Origin: Muribaculum sp.
GTDB taxonomy: Bacteria > Bacillota > Clostridia > Lachnospirales > Lachnospiraceae
Assembly (NCBI GenBank): GCA_023663505.1
Contig: JAMPHH010000016.1
Location: forward strand, 1 to 61,364
Direction of reading: 5' to 3'
Length of the DNA: 61,364 nucleotides
The notes under the pieces were generated by a model that made no database searches, was not told the DNA's origin, and saw only the letters and a list, made by a program, of their open reading frames with translations. Made by a program: the position numbers and the translations under genes. Positions 51,991 to 60,811 of the stretch are shown piece by piece; the stretch's first letter is position 1, and every line of letters starts with the position of its first letter.

Positions 51991-53283
51991 TCAAGCATCA
52001 AACCGTACCTTGATGCTGTTGGCATGGGCGGTCAGACCTTCGCTCCTTGCAAACTGTTCTATCTCCATATGGATTGCCTCCAACGCCTCCCTTGAATAAG
52101 AGATAATACTGCTCTTTTTGATAAAGTCGTCTACATTGACGGGCGAGAAGAACTTGGCGGTGCCGTTGGTGGGCAGAATATGGTTGGGACCCGCAAAGTA
52201 ATCCCCCAGTGGCTCGGAGGAATACTCCCCTAGGAAGATTGCGCCTGCATTTTTGATGCGGGTCATGACCTCGAAGGGATTCTTGGTGAGAATCTCCAAG
52301 TGCTCGGAGGCAATCTCATTCACCGCGTCGATTGCGTCCTGCAAGTTTTCCGCCACCAAGATATAGCCGTAATTATCAAGGGATTTTTGAATTATTTCTC
52401 GCCGCTCCAACTGCTCCGTAAAGTTCTGCACCTCCTCACTTACCTGTTCTGCAAGATTTCTTGCAGTGGTAATCAGGATCGCGCTCGCAAGCTCGTCATG
52501 CTCCGCCTGTGAGAGAAGGTCTGCCGCCACATAGCGGGGATTCGCCGTCTCGTCCGCAAGCACCATGATCTCGCTCGGTCCCGCTATGGAATCGATGCTC
52601 ACATAGCCGTAGACCGCCTTCTTTGCAAGGGCTACAAAGATATTGCCGGGACCCGTGATCTTGTCCACCTTGGGGACAGACTCCGTGCCAAACGCCATTG
52701 CAGCGATCGCCTGCGCACCGCCCACCTTGTAGATAGTGTCCACGCCCGCGATATCCGCCGCCACCAATGTGCCGGGGTTTACCTTGCCGTCCGCTCCGGG
52801 GGGCGTGGTCATCACGATCTCCCCCACACCCGCTACCTTGGCGGGAATCACGTTCATCAGCACACTGGAAGGATACGCCGCCTTGCCGCCGGGCACATAC
52901 ACCCCTGCCCTGCCAATGGGGGTAATCTTCATGCCAAGGATCGTGCCGTCCTCCTTGGCGTCAAACCAACTGTTCCGAAGCTGTTTTAAGTGAAAGGCGC
53001 GGATATTCTCGGAGGAGTGCTTCAACACATCAATCAGGGAAGCGTCCAGTCTGCCATACGCCTCATCTATCTCCGCTCTTGTCACCCTGATATTGTCGGC
53101 GGAGAGGTTGAAGCGGTCAAATTGCGCGGTGTAGTCGAACACAGCCCTGTCGCCCTTTGTCTTCACGTTCTCGATAATCTCATTTACGGTAGCTTCATAC
53201 TCCCCGTAGTTGTTGGGACTTCTTTTTAAAAGGTCATTTAGGAGATTCTGTCTTGTCTCCTTCGTCAATTCAATGATTCTCAT
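51991..53283 (-). CDS. hisD: Histidinol dehydrogenase
   Basis: Catalyses the last two steps of histidine synthesis with zinc and NAD (430 aa, normal length). Typical segments are YVPGGKAAYPSSVLMNVIPA, TGPGNIFVALAK, the catalytic Glu-His in ASEHLEIL near residue 325, and GPNHILPTNGTAKFFSPV. The start codon lies inside the last codons of the DUF4026 gene (14-base overlap), so its translation is probably coupled to that gene. Confidence 0.97.
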   Translation of the reverse strand: MRIIELTKETRQNLLNDLLKRSPNNYGEYEATVNEIIENVKTKGDRAVFDYTAQFDRFNLSADNIRVTRAEIDEAYGRLDASLIDVLKHSSENIRAFHLKQLRNSWFDAKEDGTILGMKITPIGRAGVYVPGGKAAYPSSVLMNVIPAKVAGVGEIVMTTPPGADGKVNPGTLVAADIAGVDTIYKVGGAQAIAAMAFGTESVPKVDKITGPGNIFVALAKKAVYGYVSIDSIAGPSEIMVLADETANPRYVAADLLSQAEHDELASAILITTARNLAEQVSEEVQNFTEQLERREIIQKSLDNYGYILVAENLQDAIDAVNEIASEHLEILTKNPFEVMTRIKNAGAIFLGEYSSEPLGDYFAGPNHILPTNGTAKFFSPVNVDDFIKKSSIISYSREALEAIHMEIEQFARSEGLTAHANSIKVRFDA

Positions 53284-54622
53284 TATTCTCTGCCCCCACT
53301 CCCCAAATTTCTCTTGTCAATATGTAAGCCTTGCCGGGGTCAACCGAGCCCGCGGGGGTGTAAATCAGCCAGTCGGTCACGTCATCTATCGAGTAAACGC
53401 CCTCGTCCCCCTCATGCATGCTTGCCACCGCATAGGGCTCCTGCAGCAGCTTTGCCCTGAATTTATCCCCCTCAAATCCAAGCAGCTCAAACCAGATATG
53501 CTCCCGCTCGTTGGGGTTGCCGTTGCTGTCGTCGCGCAAAAGTCCAAGCTTGATGATAACTTTGTTGCCTGTCTGTCCTGCCTGCTCCCTGACAAAATGG
53601 AAACGCTCTCTCGCCAGTGCGCGCATTCTGTCGGTCTCCTCATTGCTGATAAAAAACATCGGGTTATCGCCCCACATATGGTCATATTCGGAGACCTTGC
53701 TCAGCTTTCCGTTCTTCTCGTCCTCCTCGCTCTTGTATACAAAAATCGGGCATGTTTTGCTGTTATGGGCGTCCTTGCGCTCATTTGCGCCGCCCAACAC
53801 AAGCTTCTTGTACTCCTTGATAGCCTCTGTCCATGGCAGGCAGGTCACAACCACGGGATAGCCGTTGGTGAGCACGCCGATATATCGGCTGCTTTTGCCG
53901 GGGATAAAAGGCTCCCCTTTATCCAACAGGTGGCTTGCGAAGGTGGATAAAAGCTGATAATGCTGAGTATAGTGTTTGGCGTCAGACTGCAGGACCTCGA
54001 GCTCCATAAGCCCGCATCGGCAGAGTCCGTGTGTGTGCAGCCAGACCTCGCCGCCCTTATCGGATACCGCCTGCGCGATAAACAAATCCTCCGGTCCCGG
54101 CGTGATGGCGGAATTTGCCGCCATGACTGCCCATCTCGCGCTGATGATCTTCTCCGCGCTCTCGTCAAGAATCCCGATAAGGTTCGGAACCATTGCCACG
54201 AGCAGCTTTAGTTGAACATGGTAGGACTTCTTGCAGTCTTCGTGGAACTGCATAAACAGGGTCAGTCCTGTGTTTGCCAGCATGAAGGTTGACTTCTCGT
54301 TCTCGGTAAAAAGGTAGTTTTGGCTCTGCATGACGCTTACCAGATAGGGTCCCATTTGGAAGTCGCCTGTAAAAAAGCCTGCTTCGTATTTCTCCCCGTC
54401 GTATTCAAAGATAAGCTTTCCGGGGGCTTCTGCTGTTGGCAGGCTCTTGGCGGTCAGGGTCAAGCCCTCTATCGCTCTCACTCTGTCGAACATGTCCTCT
54501 GACAGCTCTATGCCTGTGCCGTCCTTGGAGGCTGTCAGTGCCATCATGTAGGATTGCTCCTCCCAGTACGCCAAGGGCGCTTCCTTTAATTCCTCTGAGT
54601 TCTTTTTCTTGTTAAAAAACAT
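53270..54622 (-). CDS. DUF4026 domain protein
   Basis: A 450-residue cytoplasmic protein resembling DUF4026 proteins of Clostridia, with a DUF2314-like C-terminal part (EREHIWFELLGFEGDKFRAK; DDVTDWLIYTPAG). No catalytic motif is evident. GGAGGA lies before the ATG. It overlaps hisD by 14 bases and would be cotranscribed with it. Function unknown, and the link to histidine synthesis is not explained by anything in the sequence. Confidence 0.7.
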   Translation of the reverse strand: MFFNKKKNSEELKEAPLAYWEEQSYMMALTASKDGTGIELSEDMFDRVRAIEGLTLTAKSLPTAEAPGKLIFEYDGEKYEAGFFTGDFQMGPYLVSVMQSQNYLFTENEKSTFMLANTGLTLFMQFHEDCKKSYHVQLKLLVAMVPNLIGILDESAEKIISARWAVMAANSAITPGPEDLFIAQAVSDKGGEVWLHTHGLCRCGLMELEVLQSDAKHYTQHYQLLSTFASHLLDKGEPFIPGKSSRYIGVLTNGYPVVVTCLPWTEAIKEYKKLVLGGANERKDAHNSKTCPIFVYKSEEDEKNGKLSKVSEYDHMWGDNPMFFISNEETDRMRALARERFHFVREQAGQTGNKVIIKLGLLRDDSNGNPNEREHIWFELLGFEGDKFRAKLLQEPYAVASMHEGDEGVYSIDDVTDWLIYTPAGSVDPGKAYILTREIWGVGAENNENH

Positions 54623-54816
54623 GTGTTATCCTCCTGAAATGTAGTTTGTAGCATGAACATTTCTTGTTTATTGTATCATAGACTTGATGATTTTGCTATA
54701 AGGAATTATTCAGACGTAACATTTTAGCTTCCAAGTCATAAATTCGCGGACAGTGGGGGAAGAACGTACAGCAATCGGTTGAGGGGGCGGGCAGATCACA
54801 TGAATCGCACACGGGC

Positions 54817-55056
54817 GGCGGGAGAAGAACGGGAGGGTTTCGCGGACTGGCTGCGGTTGGGTGTTTTCTAATAGTGCGGGGGTGGGTATTGCAATTTGCG
54901 GGTCGGCTTTAAGGCGCATCCATGCGCCGTAAAGCCTGAAATGCGCGTCCGTGCGCATTTCACCCTAGGTTCTGAACCGCACTATAAGAAAACGCTCCAA
55001 CCTCCGCCGAAGTCCGCGAAACCCTCCCGTTCTTCTCCCGCCTTGGTATTGACACA
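54817..55056. repeat. Long GC-rich hairpin element, copy 3 (longest)
   Basis: About 240 bp folding end to end. Arms GGCGGGAGAAGAACGGGAGG (from 54817) and its complement (to 55042) form the base. A second stem pairs GGTTGGGTGTTTTCTAATAG with the segment near 54975-55005. The apex holds the perfect hairpins GGCGCAT/ATGCGCC and AAATGCGC/GCGCATTT. It shares CTGCGGTTGGGTGTTTTC with copy 2 (inverted) and CCTTGGTAT with copy 1. No coding potential. It accounts for most of the 54.6-55.2 kb gap. Confidence 0.85.
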
Positions 55057-55087
55057 AGGCGGTTCTCCGTTTTTGAAGAACCGCCTT
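55056..55087. terminator. Terminator-like hairpin beside hairpin element
   Basis: AAGGCGGTTCT (55056-55066) and AGAACCGCCTT (55077-55087) form a perfect 11-bp stem, followed on the plus strand by GCGCTTTT. Confidence 0.6.
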
Positions 55088-55217
55088 GCGCTTTTGGTCA
55101 CATGTGTATGGATTATTCCTGATTATCAGACCCGGAATGAAGGATACACCGGAATCATCTATAACTGCTTGTCCTGTAATTCCGTCTGCAAATGCAATTA
55201 GAATGTTATCTGTTAAA

Positions 55218-56147
55218 TTATATTTCTAATCCGTAGTTCCTTAAAAGTTCCAAATTATTCTTTTTTCTCGATTCCAGCTCTTTGTGTATCTTTTCCTGCC
55301 ACTCTGGTTTCATTAGTTTCTTATATATCTCTAGCTCAGCTTTATGATTTGCCATTCTTTCCTTTTTATTATTTTCATGTTGTTCCATCGTAATCAACCA
55401 CCGCCCCTCCTCCCTATTCATGGCATACAACTCATGTGCATTACATTCCTCCAATATCTTTAGTTCGGCGTTTTCATATTCCTCAAATCGGTCATTTCCA
55501 TAAACCACGGTAGTCAGTAATCCCACGTTATGCGGCTCTGTCCACCGTCCCTGAATATAGGCATCACTGTCCTCATGTAATAAACTTAACAACGACTGTT
55601 TATATTTATAAAAATGATTCACGCAGTCCTCCAAGGTTGTTATTTTGTCTAATACTGGTATTGCGTATTTTACTGTCAGCTCAAAGGATTTATTAATCTC
55701 GTCCATCATGGAATTTTCATCCCATCCCTCCCATCCGGTGGTATCTTTAATCACTTTTTTTATCTCGTCAGTCATGATTTTTTCATCCACCTCATCATAT
55801 TCAAAGCGAAATGGAATCATCTCCTCATATGCCTTTTCGTCATATTTCGGATAATAGTTTTCCTTGTAGCATATGGTTGAAAGCTCACTAAGCCAAGACG
55901 AACTGTCTTTTTCAAGTGCATCAAATGCCATTGCTATATCTTCCATATATACTGTGGCAACTCCAAACATTACGGTAAATGTGCAGTTTCCTATTAATTT
56001 GGGAAATTGGCGAAATGTAATGACATGGACAATCTCGTCGCCTACACATCTGGCATAGTAGTAGCGAGAACCCTTCACCTTCTTAAAACCGTATTTTTCG
56101 AGTCCTTTCTTATAAACGCTGTTAAATGCTGCTTTAAATGATTTCAT
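55218..56147 (-). CDS. Uncharacterised DUF4304-like protein
   Basis: A 309-residue soluble protein. Its start (FKAAFNSVYKKGLEKYGFKK … YYYARCVGDEIVHVITF) resembles DUF4304-type proteins, and the C-terminus is a charged helix. It is AT-rich relative to the his genes around it. ATG 56147 has GGGAGATAAAG upstream. It stands alone between the hairpin element and the XRE gene. Related genes often occur in contact-dependent toxin/immunity surroundings, but nothing here proves that role. Confidence 0.5.
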   Translation of the reverse strand: MKSFKAAFNSVYKKGLEKYGFKKVKGSRYYYARCVGDEIVHVITFRQFPKLIGNCTFTVMFGVATVYMEDIAMAFDALEKDSSSWLSELSTICYKENYYPKYDEKAYEEMIPFRFEYDEVDEKIMTDEIKKVIKDTTGWEGWDENSMMDEINKSFELTVKYAIPVLDKITTLEDCVNHFYKYKQSLLSLLHEDSDAYIQGRWTEPHNVGLLTTVVYGNDRFEEYENAELKILEECNAHELYAMNREEGRWLITMEQHENNKKERMANHKAELEIYKKLMKPEWQEKIHKELESRKKNNLELLRNYGLEI

Positions 56148-56252
56148 CTTTATCTCCCTTTCCTGCATATTAGAAACATAACTTAATTTATCAGCCTACG
56201 CATCATCGAAGCTGATTCCGACACGCGCTATATTGTTTTATAATACTGAAAA

Positions 56253-56279
56253 TCGGATGTACAATCATTGCACATCCGA
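56253..56279 (-). terminator. Terminator after XRE regulator operon
   Basis: Stem TCGGATGT/ACATCCGA with an 11-base loop. On the minus strand it is followed by TTTTC. Confidence 0.65.
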
Positions 56280-56340
56280 CTTCATGATAGCACGGAATAT
56301 AATATCTGTAAAGCAACTTACCAGACATTCGATTATGGCA

Positions 56341-56415
56341 TTATTCTTTTGCCAGCTCTTTCAGCATGGTATCAAGGTTCTCTTTTGTGAACACGCCTGT
56401 TCCATCAAACGACAT
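56341..56415 (-). pseudogene. Truncated partner gene of the XRE regulator
   Basis: An ATG overlapping the XRE stop (ATGTCGTTTGA) opens a frame of only 24 residues (MSFDGTGVFTKENLDTMLKE…) that ends in LAKE-stop. Such openings precede nucleotidyltransferase-type partners (DUF6036/AbiEii-like) in comparable pairs, where the next residues normally continue E-Y-R. The rest of the gene is missing before the terminator. The identity of the lost partner is inferred. Confidence 0.35.
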
Positions 56416-56974
56416 TACGCACCTCGCTCTCCACAATGTTAAACCTCATGAATTCAGGGATCGCCTCCTGCATCGCTTTTGCTTTTGGCGCATCACTGCC
56501 GGAGACCAATGCCGCCGTCAGTATACCGGAGGGATAAAGCGGCTCCTTTAATTTACAGCAACGCAAGTCGTCATAACTTGTACAGAGCGGGACACTGTTC
56601 ACCCGGCTGATATAGTCCAGCATTGCCAGCAGATACAGACATTCCCGATACCATCCCCGCCGATAGTACATCCTGATATTGTCCTGTTCCAGCGTATCTA
56701 TGATAAAGTCAATGTCCCCCATTGCCTTTACACGATGGCACACACTGCTCTTATAAAGTTCAAAGCTGCCCCGCCTTTCAGATGTAAAATCCAACAGAGA
56801 TTCCATGGACACCCCAAGCGCTTCCGCAATTTTATAGACTGTCTTTACAGAACAGTTTTCAATCTTTGTCTTCCCGTTGCATATATCGCAGACCGTGGTA
56901 TACGGTACGCCGCTGTTTTGGGAAAGCCAATATTTTGTGACAGCTTTCTGCCCCATCAGGTCATTCACATCCAT
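56405..56974 (-). CDS. XRE-type regulator or antitoxin with C-terminal helical domain
   Basis: A 189-residue protein. Residues about 10-60 form a Cro/C1 HTH (TKYWLSQNSGVPYTTVCDIC; VYKIAEALGVSMESLLDF). The C-terminal 120 residues (YYRRGWYRECLYLLAMLDYI; LYPSGILTAALVSG) are not a standard ligand domain and resemble antitoxin-type partners of nucleotidyltransferase toxins. It has its own promoter and a downstream partner that is reduced to 24 codons. ATG 56974 has AGGTAGG upstream; GTG 56983 is possible. Confidence 0.7.
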   Translation of the reverse strand: MDVNDLMGQKAVTKYWLSQNSGVPYTTVCDICNGKTKIENCSVKTVYKIAEALGVSMESLLDFTSERRGSFELYKSSVCHRVKAMGDIDFIIDTLEQDNIRMYYRRGWYRECLYLLAMLDYISRVNSVPLCTSYDDLRCCKLKEPLYPSGILTAALVSGSDAPKAKAMQEAIPEFMRFNIVESEVRNVV

Positions 56975-57028
56975 GTCGCCCACCTACCTTATTAAAAAAT
57001 TGCCCCGGAAGGTTCTTACTCAATCCTT

Positions 57029-57057
57029 AGTATAACGGTCTGCCGTGGCGAAGTCAA
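57029..57057 (-). promoter_or_regulatory. Promoter of the XRE regulator
   Basis: On the minus strand, TTGACT (57057-57052), 17 bases and TATACT (57034-57029), 55 bases before the gene. It shows that the XRE unit is transcribed separately from the his genes upstream. Confidence 0.65.
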
Positions 57058-57196
57058 CCGAAAGATTTTACATACAGCATGATGGGAAGCAAATTTTTGC
57101 TGCAAACCTAAGCCACAAAAATAGCTATATTTTTTTAAACTTAAAACAAAGTAATAAAAGTCCTTGCCCAACGATTCCTTTATGGAACGTGGCTGT

Positions 57197-58915
57197 TTAC
57201 TCATAACGATACATCACAGGAATATAATATCCCATGTTATCGTCAAGGCTCAGGCAGTAGGCGGGCTTTTTATTGTCATCTGTGTAAATATAATAATTTT
57301 CTATGCTTCCATGGGTGATGTAGCTGCGCTCAAATATAAGGCGTTGTGTCATATCGTAGTATCCGCATATATAGCAGGAGTATGTGCCAAAAATATATGA
57401 ATTGTGGTTATATTCTCTGTAATACAATGTGCCGTCATCTCGATATATCCAGTCGATCGATATCACCATCGAGGGCTCGTCTTCCTCGGAAAGCCACTCT
57501 ATTATTCCCTGAGAATGAAAGGAATCTGGTTTTCCGTTCCGAGCGTATTCTATTTGTTCTTCATAATCCTTTACATCGCCCGCACCATCTGTCCCATCGT
57601 ATGATTTTGTGGCAAAGGCGTCAGCCTTCTCCCATTCCACGGGATAGGCAGTGTCAAAGGTAAAGCCGTACAGAGTCTCCAGCTTCTCGGGAGCATCGGT
57701 GTAATAATGTTTGTGGCGTATGCCGCAGCCCTTTTCCGTCTCGGGGTCAAAGAACAATTCCACTTGTAGATTCCCCGATGTATCATAATATTCATAAAAG
57801 GCTTCTTTCCCCCAGAATCCGAAATCCTCAAGCAAGGTCTGTCGGTCGGGATATTGCGCGGTGCGTCCGTTATTTCCAAACACCGCCCTCTGCATGTACT
57901 CATAGCCTTTTATATTCTGATATTCGGCGCTTTTTGCATAGTCCTCGCCGTCGATCCATGTGTTGATTTTGGAGTCCTCCTTGGGATATACAGAGGAATC
58001 CAAAAGCGTGGAAAGATTCTCCCAGAAAAGCCTTTGGTAATATTTATCATTTTCTATGCTCCCGTCCTCGTTGAGCGTAACCTTTCCCTCAAATATATCC
58101 TGCCCCGTAAGACAATCCTTTATGGTCAAGGCTCCGGAAGTCTTCTGTATCGTCTGTTGTCTGAGGCGAATGCATTTCCCGTTGAATTGGCTTACCTGAT
58201 AAATGTATTGTGTAAGCTTGTCATCATTTTCCTCAGACACTAACATATCGCCATGCCTGCATTCATCATAGACAGGTATTTCCAAGGCGTCCGTGGAAAA
58301 TTGATGCTTCTGCCAATCGTAGGCAAAGAGTAATCCATGGGAATACCCGCCATTTTCATCTGACGGAAAAATCTGCAAATCATTATAGGTGTCATTTATT
58401 ATATCGTCATAGGAAAAACGGGGATTTTCCCCTACCTTGCCGCAGGGGAACTGCTGTATCACCTGCCCCTTTTCATCACAAAGCCTGATCTCATATTCGC
58501 CTGCATAAGAATACAATTCTGAATGTAATTCTGAATAAGATTCCGCATTATGTTCTGAATATGATTTTAAATATGCTTCATTAGAGGCTGAGGGCACCAA
58601 GGTAAGGCTATACCCTTCCATTCCATAGCGAAACGGATAGTCTGTGAGCGGTATCTCAGGAAGCTCGGATTCGCCTGATGCAGCAGACGGTGTGTCGGAC
58701 GGCTTCGTGGCGGACAGGGAAGATTCTTCTGTCTGTGAAGCGTCTTTCGTCTGTGAGGCATTATCTGTCTGCAAAGCGTTCTCAGCCTGTGAAGCACCTT
58801 CCATCTGCAAAGCAGCCTCGGACTGCCCTGCCTGCGCTGCGCCTCTCTCCAAGCTGCAGGAAGCCAAAAACAGCGCACAGAAACTACATATAACAAACGC
58901 TTGAAAACTTTTCAT
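57197..58915 (-). CDS. Uncharacterised lipoprotein
   Basis: A 572-residue lipoprotein with lipobox LASC near residue 19. A low-complexity linker of Ala/Ser/Gln/Glu repeats (ASQAENALQTDNASQTKD, about 30-75) precedes a large outer domain of about 490 residues rich in Tyr and Asp. The domain has possible beta-propeller-like or YARHG-like character but no family I can name. The start (MKSFQAF) follows GGGGATTAAG. It begins one base after the hisG stop and so is likely coupled to the hisZ-hisG operon. Confidence 0.65.
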   Translation of the reverse strand: MKSFQAFVICSFCALFLASCSLERGAAQAGQSEAALQMEGASQAENALQTDNASQTKDASQTEESSLSATKPSDTPSAASGESELPEIPLTDYPFRYGMEGYSLTLVPSASNEAYLKSYSEHNAESYSELHSELYSYAGEYEIRLCDEKGQVIQQFPCGKVGENPRFSYDDIINDTYNDLQIFPSDENGGYSHGLLFAYDWQKHQFSTDALEIPVYDECRHGDMLVSEENDDKLTQYIYQVSQFNGKCIRLRQQTIQKTSGALTIKDCLTGQDIFEGKVTLNEDGSIENDKYYQRLFWENLSTLLDSSVYPKEDSKINTWIDGEDYAKSAEYQNIKGYEYMQRAVFGNNGRTAQYPDRQTLLEDFGFWGKEAFYEYYDTSGNLQVELFFDPETEKGCGIRHKHYYTDAPEKLETLYGFTFDTAYPVEWEKADAFATKSYDGTDGAGDVKDYEEQIEYARNGKPDSFHSQGIIEWLSEEDEPSMVISIDWIYRDDGTLYYREYNHNSYIFGTYSCYICGYYDMTQRLIFERSYITHGSIENYYIYTDDNKKPAYCLSLDDNMGYYIPVMYRYE

Positions 58916-58916
58916 C

Positions 58917-59573
58917 TTAATCCCCATTTCTGAGATGCTCCCGTATCCGTGTCACCAGACCGCGTATACGTTCCGCGTCCATCTGCATACTCACGGGATT
59001 GACAATCATTCTCGCGGACAGTGGGCAGACCTCCTCAAGCACCTCCAGACCGTTCTCCCGCAGGGTGGAACCTGTCTCCACGATATCCACGATCACGTCG
59101 GAGAGCTCCACCAAGGGTCCGAGCTCCACGGAGCCGTTTAGCTTGATGATGTCCACGGTCTGATGCTTCCTGTTATAGAAATAGTCCTTGGCTATATTGG
59201 GGTACTTACTGGCGACGCGAATGCGCTCATGGTGCTGCAGCAGCTCCCTTGCGGACGCGGGACCGCAGACACACATACGGCATTTTCCAAAGCCTAAGTC
59301 AAGCACCTCATAGACATTGCGGTTTTCCTCCAGAATGGTATCCCTGCCCACAACGCCGATATCGGCGGCGCCGTACTCCACATAGGTGGGCACGTCAGGA
59401 CCCTTCGCCAAGAAAAAGCGCATTTTTAACTCATCGTTTACAAAAATAAGCTTGCGGGAATCCTTGTCCTGCATCTCCCGACACGTGATTCCAAGCCGGT
59501 CAAAAAGCTCCATGGTCTTATTTGCAAGCCTTCCCTTGCCAAGCGCGAAGGTTAAATATCTATCGTTATTCAT
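58917..59573 (-). CDS. hisG: ATP phosphoribosyltransferase, short form
   Basis: The first enzyme of histidine synthesis (218 aa), the short form that lacks the regulatory C-terminal domain and therefore needs HisZ, encoded just upstream. Characteristic segments are LTFALGKGRLANKTMELFD, GAADIGVVGRDTILE and the PRPP-binding DIVETGSTLRENGLEVLEE near residue 165. ATGGAGG precedes the ATG. Its first codons are the source of a short repeat found twice more in the leader. Confidence 0.97.
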   Translation of the reverse strand: MNNDRYLTFALGKGRLANKTMELFDRLGITCREMQDKDSRKLIFVNDELKMRFFLAKGPDVPTYVEYGAADIGVVGRDTILEENRNVYEVLDLGFGKCRMCVCGPASARELLQHHERIRVASKYPNIAKDYFYNRKHQTVDIIKLNGSVELGPLVELSDVIVDIVETGSTLRENGLEVLEEVCPLSARMIVNPVSMQMDAERIRGLVTRIREHLRNGD

Positions 59574-59648
59574 ATGAATCCTCCATGTTACAAATCATTT
59601 TCTATGTTAAATATCGATCGTTATATATTGTTAGATATCAATCGTTAT
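59551..59648. repeat. Three copies of a 19-bp repeat at the hisG start
   Basis: GTTA-R-ATATC-N-ATCGTTAT occurs at 59551-59569 (hisG codons 2-8), 59606-59624 and 59630-59648, with single-base differences. It looks like a duplicated piece of the hisG 5' end. It could also act as a set of binding sites. Confidence 0.7.
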
Positions 59649-59654
59649 ACTTCA

Positions 59655-60776
59655 TTATGCCTCAGGCGTCAAAATCACTGCCCTGCCGCCTTCGCGAAGC
59701 TTCTTTGCCTGCTTTAGCTTCTCGGCATAGTCGGCGGCGTTTCCTTTTTGGTATCTGATAACCTCCGCACTCTCCGCAAGCGGAATCTCCGCCTTCTGCC
59801 CTGCCAACGCCTCCATGATATCATCAATGACAATCACGAAGCCGATAGCAGGCGCGTCCTTGCCGAACTGACGGAGCAGATTGTCATATCTGCCGCCCTT
59901 GACCACGGCATTTCCAACGCCATAGGTGTATGCCTTAAAAATAACACCTGTGTAGTAATTATATTTGCTCAGCATTCCCAAATCAAAGGACACATACTCC
60001 TGCACCCCATAGAGCCCCAGAACCTCATACAGCTTTTCCAAACGCTCAATGGCGGCAAGGGAACGCTTATTTTTCACAAGCTCCTTGGCGTCACTCAGGG
60101 AATCCATGCTGCCAAACATATCTGCCACCTTGAGCAGAATCCCGTGATAAGGCTCGGCAACCTTTCGCTCGTTTAAAAGCTCCTGTGCCGCAAAATAATT
60201 CTTCCCCGATATGCAGGCTCTCAAATCAAGCTCTGTCTCCTCGTCAAGCCCCGCTTCCTCGCACAAGCCCTTAAAATACTCCATCTGTCCGATACTCACC
60301 TGAAATCTGGTGAGTCCCGTATTTTTCAGCGATTCAATAACAAGGCTTATCATTTCCGCGTCCGCTTCCACGGAAGGCTCTCCGATCAGCTCCGCCCCCA
60401 TCTGGGTCACTTCCTTTAGCTTGCCCTGAAGATTGGAGGTGTTGGTGAAGGTGTTGCCCATGTATCTGAAGCGGATAGGCACCTCCTCGTCCATGAAATA
60501 CTTGGCGGCGCATCTTGCAATGGAGGGGGTAAAATCAGGGCGCAGCACCAGTGTATTGCCCTCCTTGTCAAAGAATTTGTAAAGCTCCTTGCTAGGAGTC
60601 GTGCCTACCTCCTTGGAAAAAACGTCAAAGAACTCAAACGTGGGGGTCTGAATCGCCTCATAACCGTAGCTCGCTATCTTTTCCCGAATCTGATTCTCCG
60701 CCCATAGCTTCCGCGCATATTCCCTGCCGTAGATATCTCGCACGCCCTCCGGCGTATGTAACAACCTTTTGCTCAT
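59655..60776 (-). CDS. hisZ: ATP phosphoribosyltransferase regulatory subunit
   Basis: A 373-residue HisRS paralogue that completes short-form HisG and mediates histidine feedback. It has class II synthetase-like motifs (LHTPEGVRDIYGREYARK; VLRPDFTPSIARC; RFRYMGNTFTNT; VVKGGRYDNLLRQFG). It lacks the anticodon-binding domain of HisS, and hisG directly follows. ATG 60776 (MSKRLLHTPEG) is chosen; the longer frame crosses the upstream small gene. The leader carries the TTACGGAAAGGTATGGTT segment shared with two other genes. Confidence 0.92.
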   Translation of the reverse strand: MSKRLLHTPEGVRDIYGREYARKLWAENQIREKIASYGYEAIQTPTFEFFDVFSKEVGTTPSKELYKFFDKEGNTLVLRPDFTPSIARCAAKYFMDEEVPIRFRYMGNTFTNTSNLQGKLKEVTQMGAELIGEPSVEADAEMISLVIESLKNTGLTRFQVSIGQMEYFKGLCEEAGLDEETELDLRACISGKNYFAAQELLNERKVAEPYHGILLKVADMFGSMDSLSDAKELVKNKRSLAAIERLEKLYEVLGLYGVQEYVSFDLGMLSKYNYYTGVIFKAYTYGVGNAVVKGGRYDNLLRQFGKDAPAIGFVIVIDDIMEALAGQKAEIPLAESAEVIRYQKGNAADYAEKLKQAKKLREGGRAVILTPEA

Positions 60777-60811
60777 ACAATCAACCATACCTTTCCGTAA
60801 TCTAAGCTTTT

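Noticed and set aside
57016..57204. 62-residue minus-strand frame after the uncharacterised lipoprotein, starting in an ATGAGTAA overlap
   Set aside because: It runs through the promoter of the XRE gene and has no independent ribosome site or recognisable composition.
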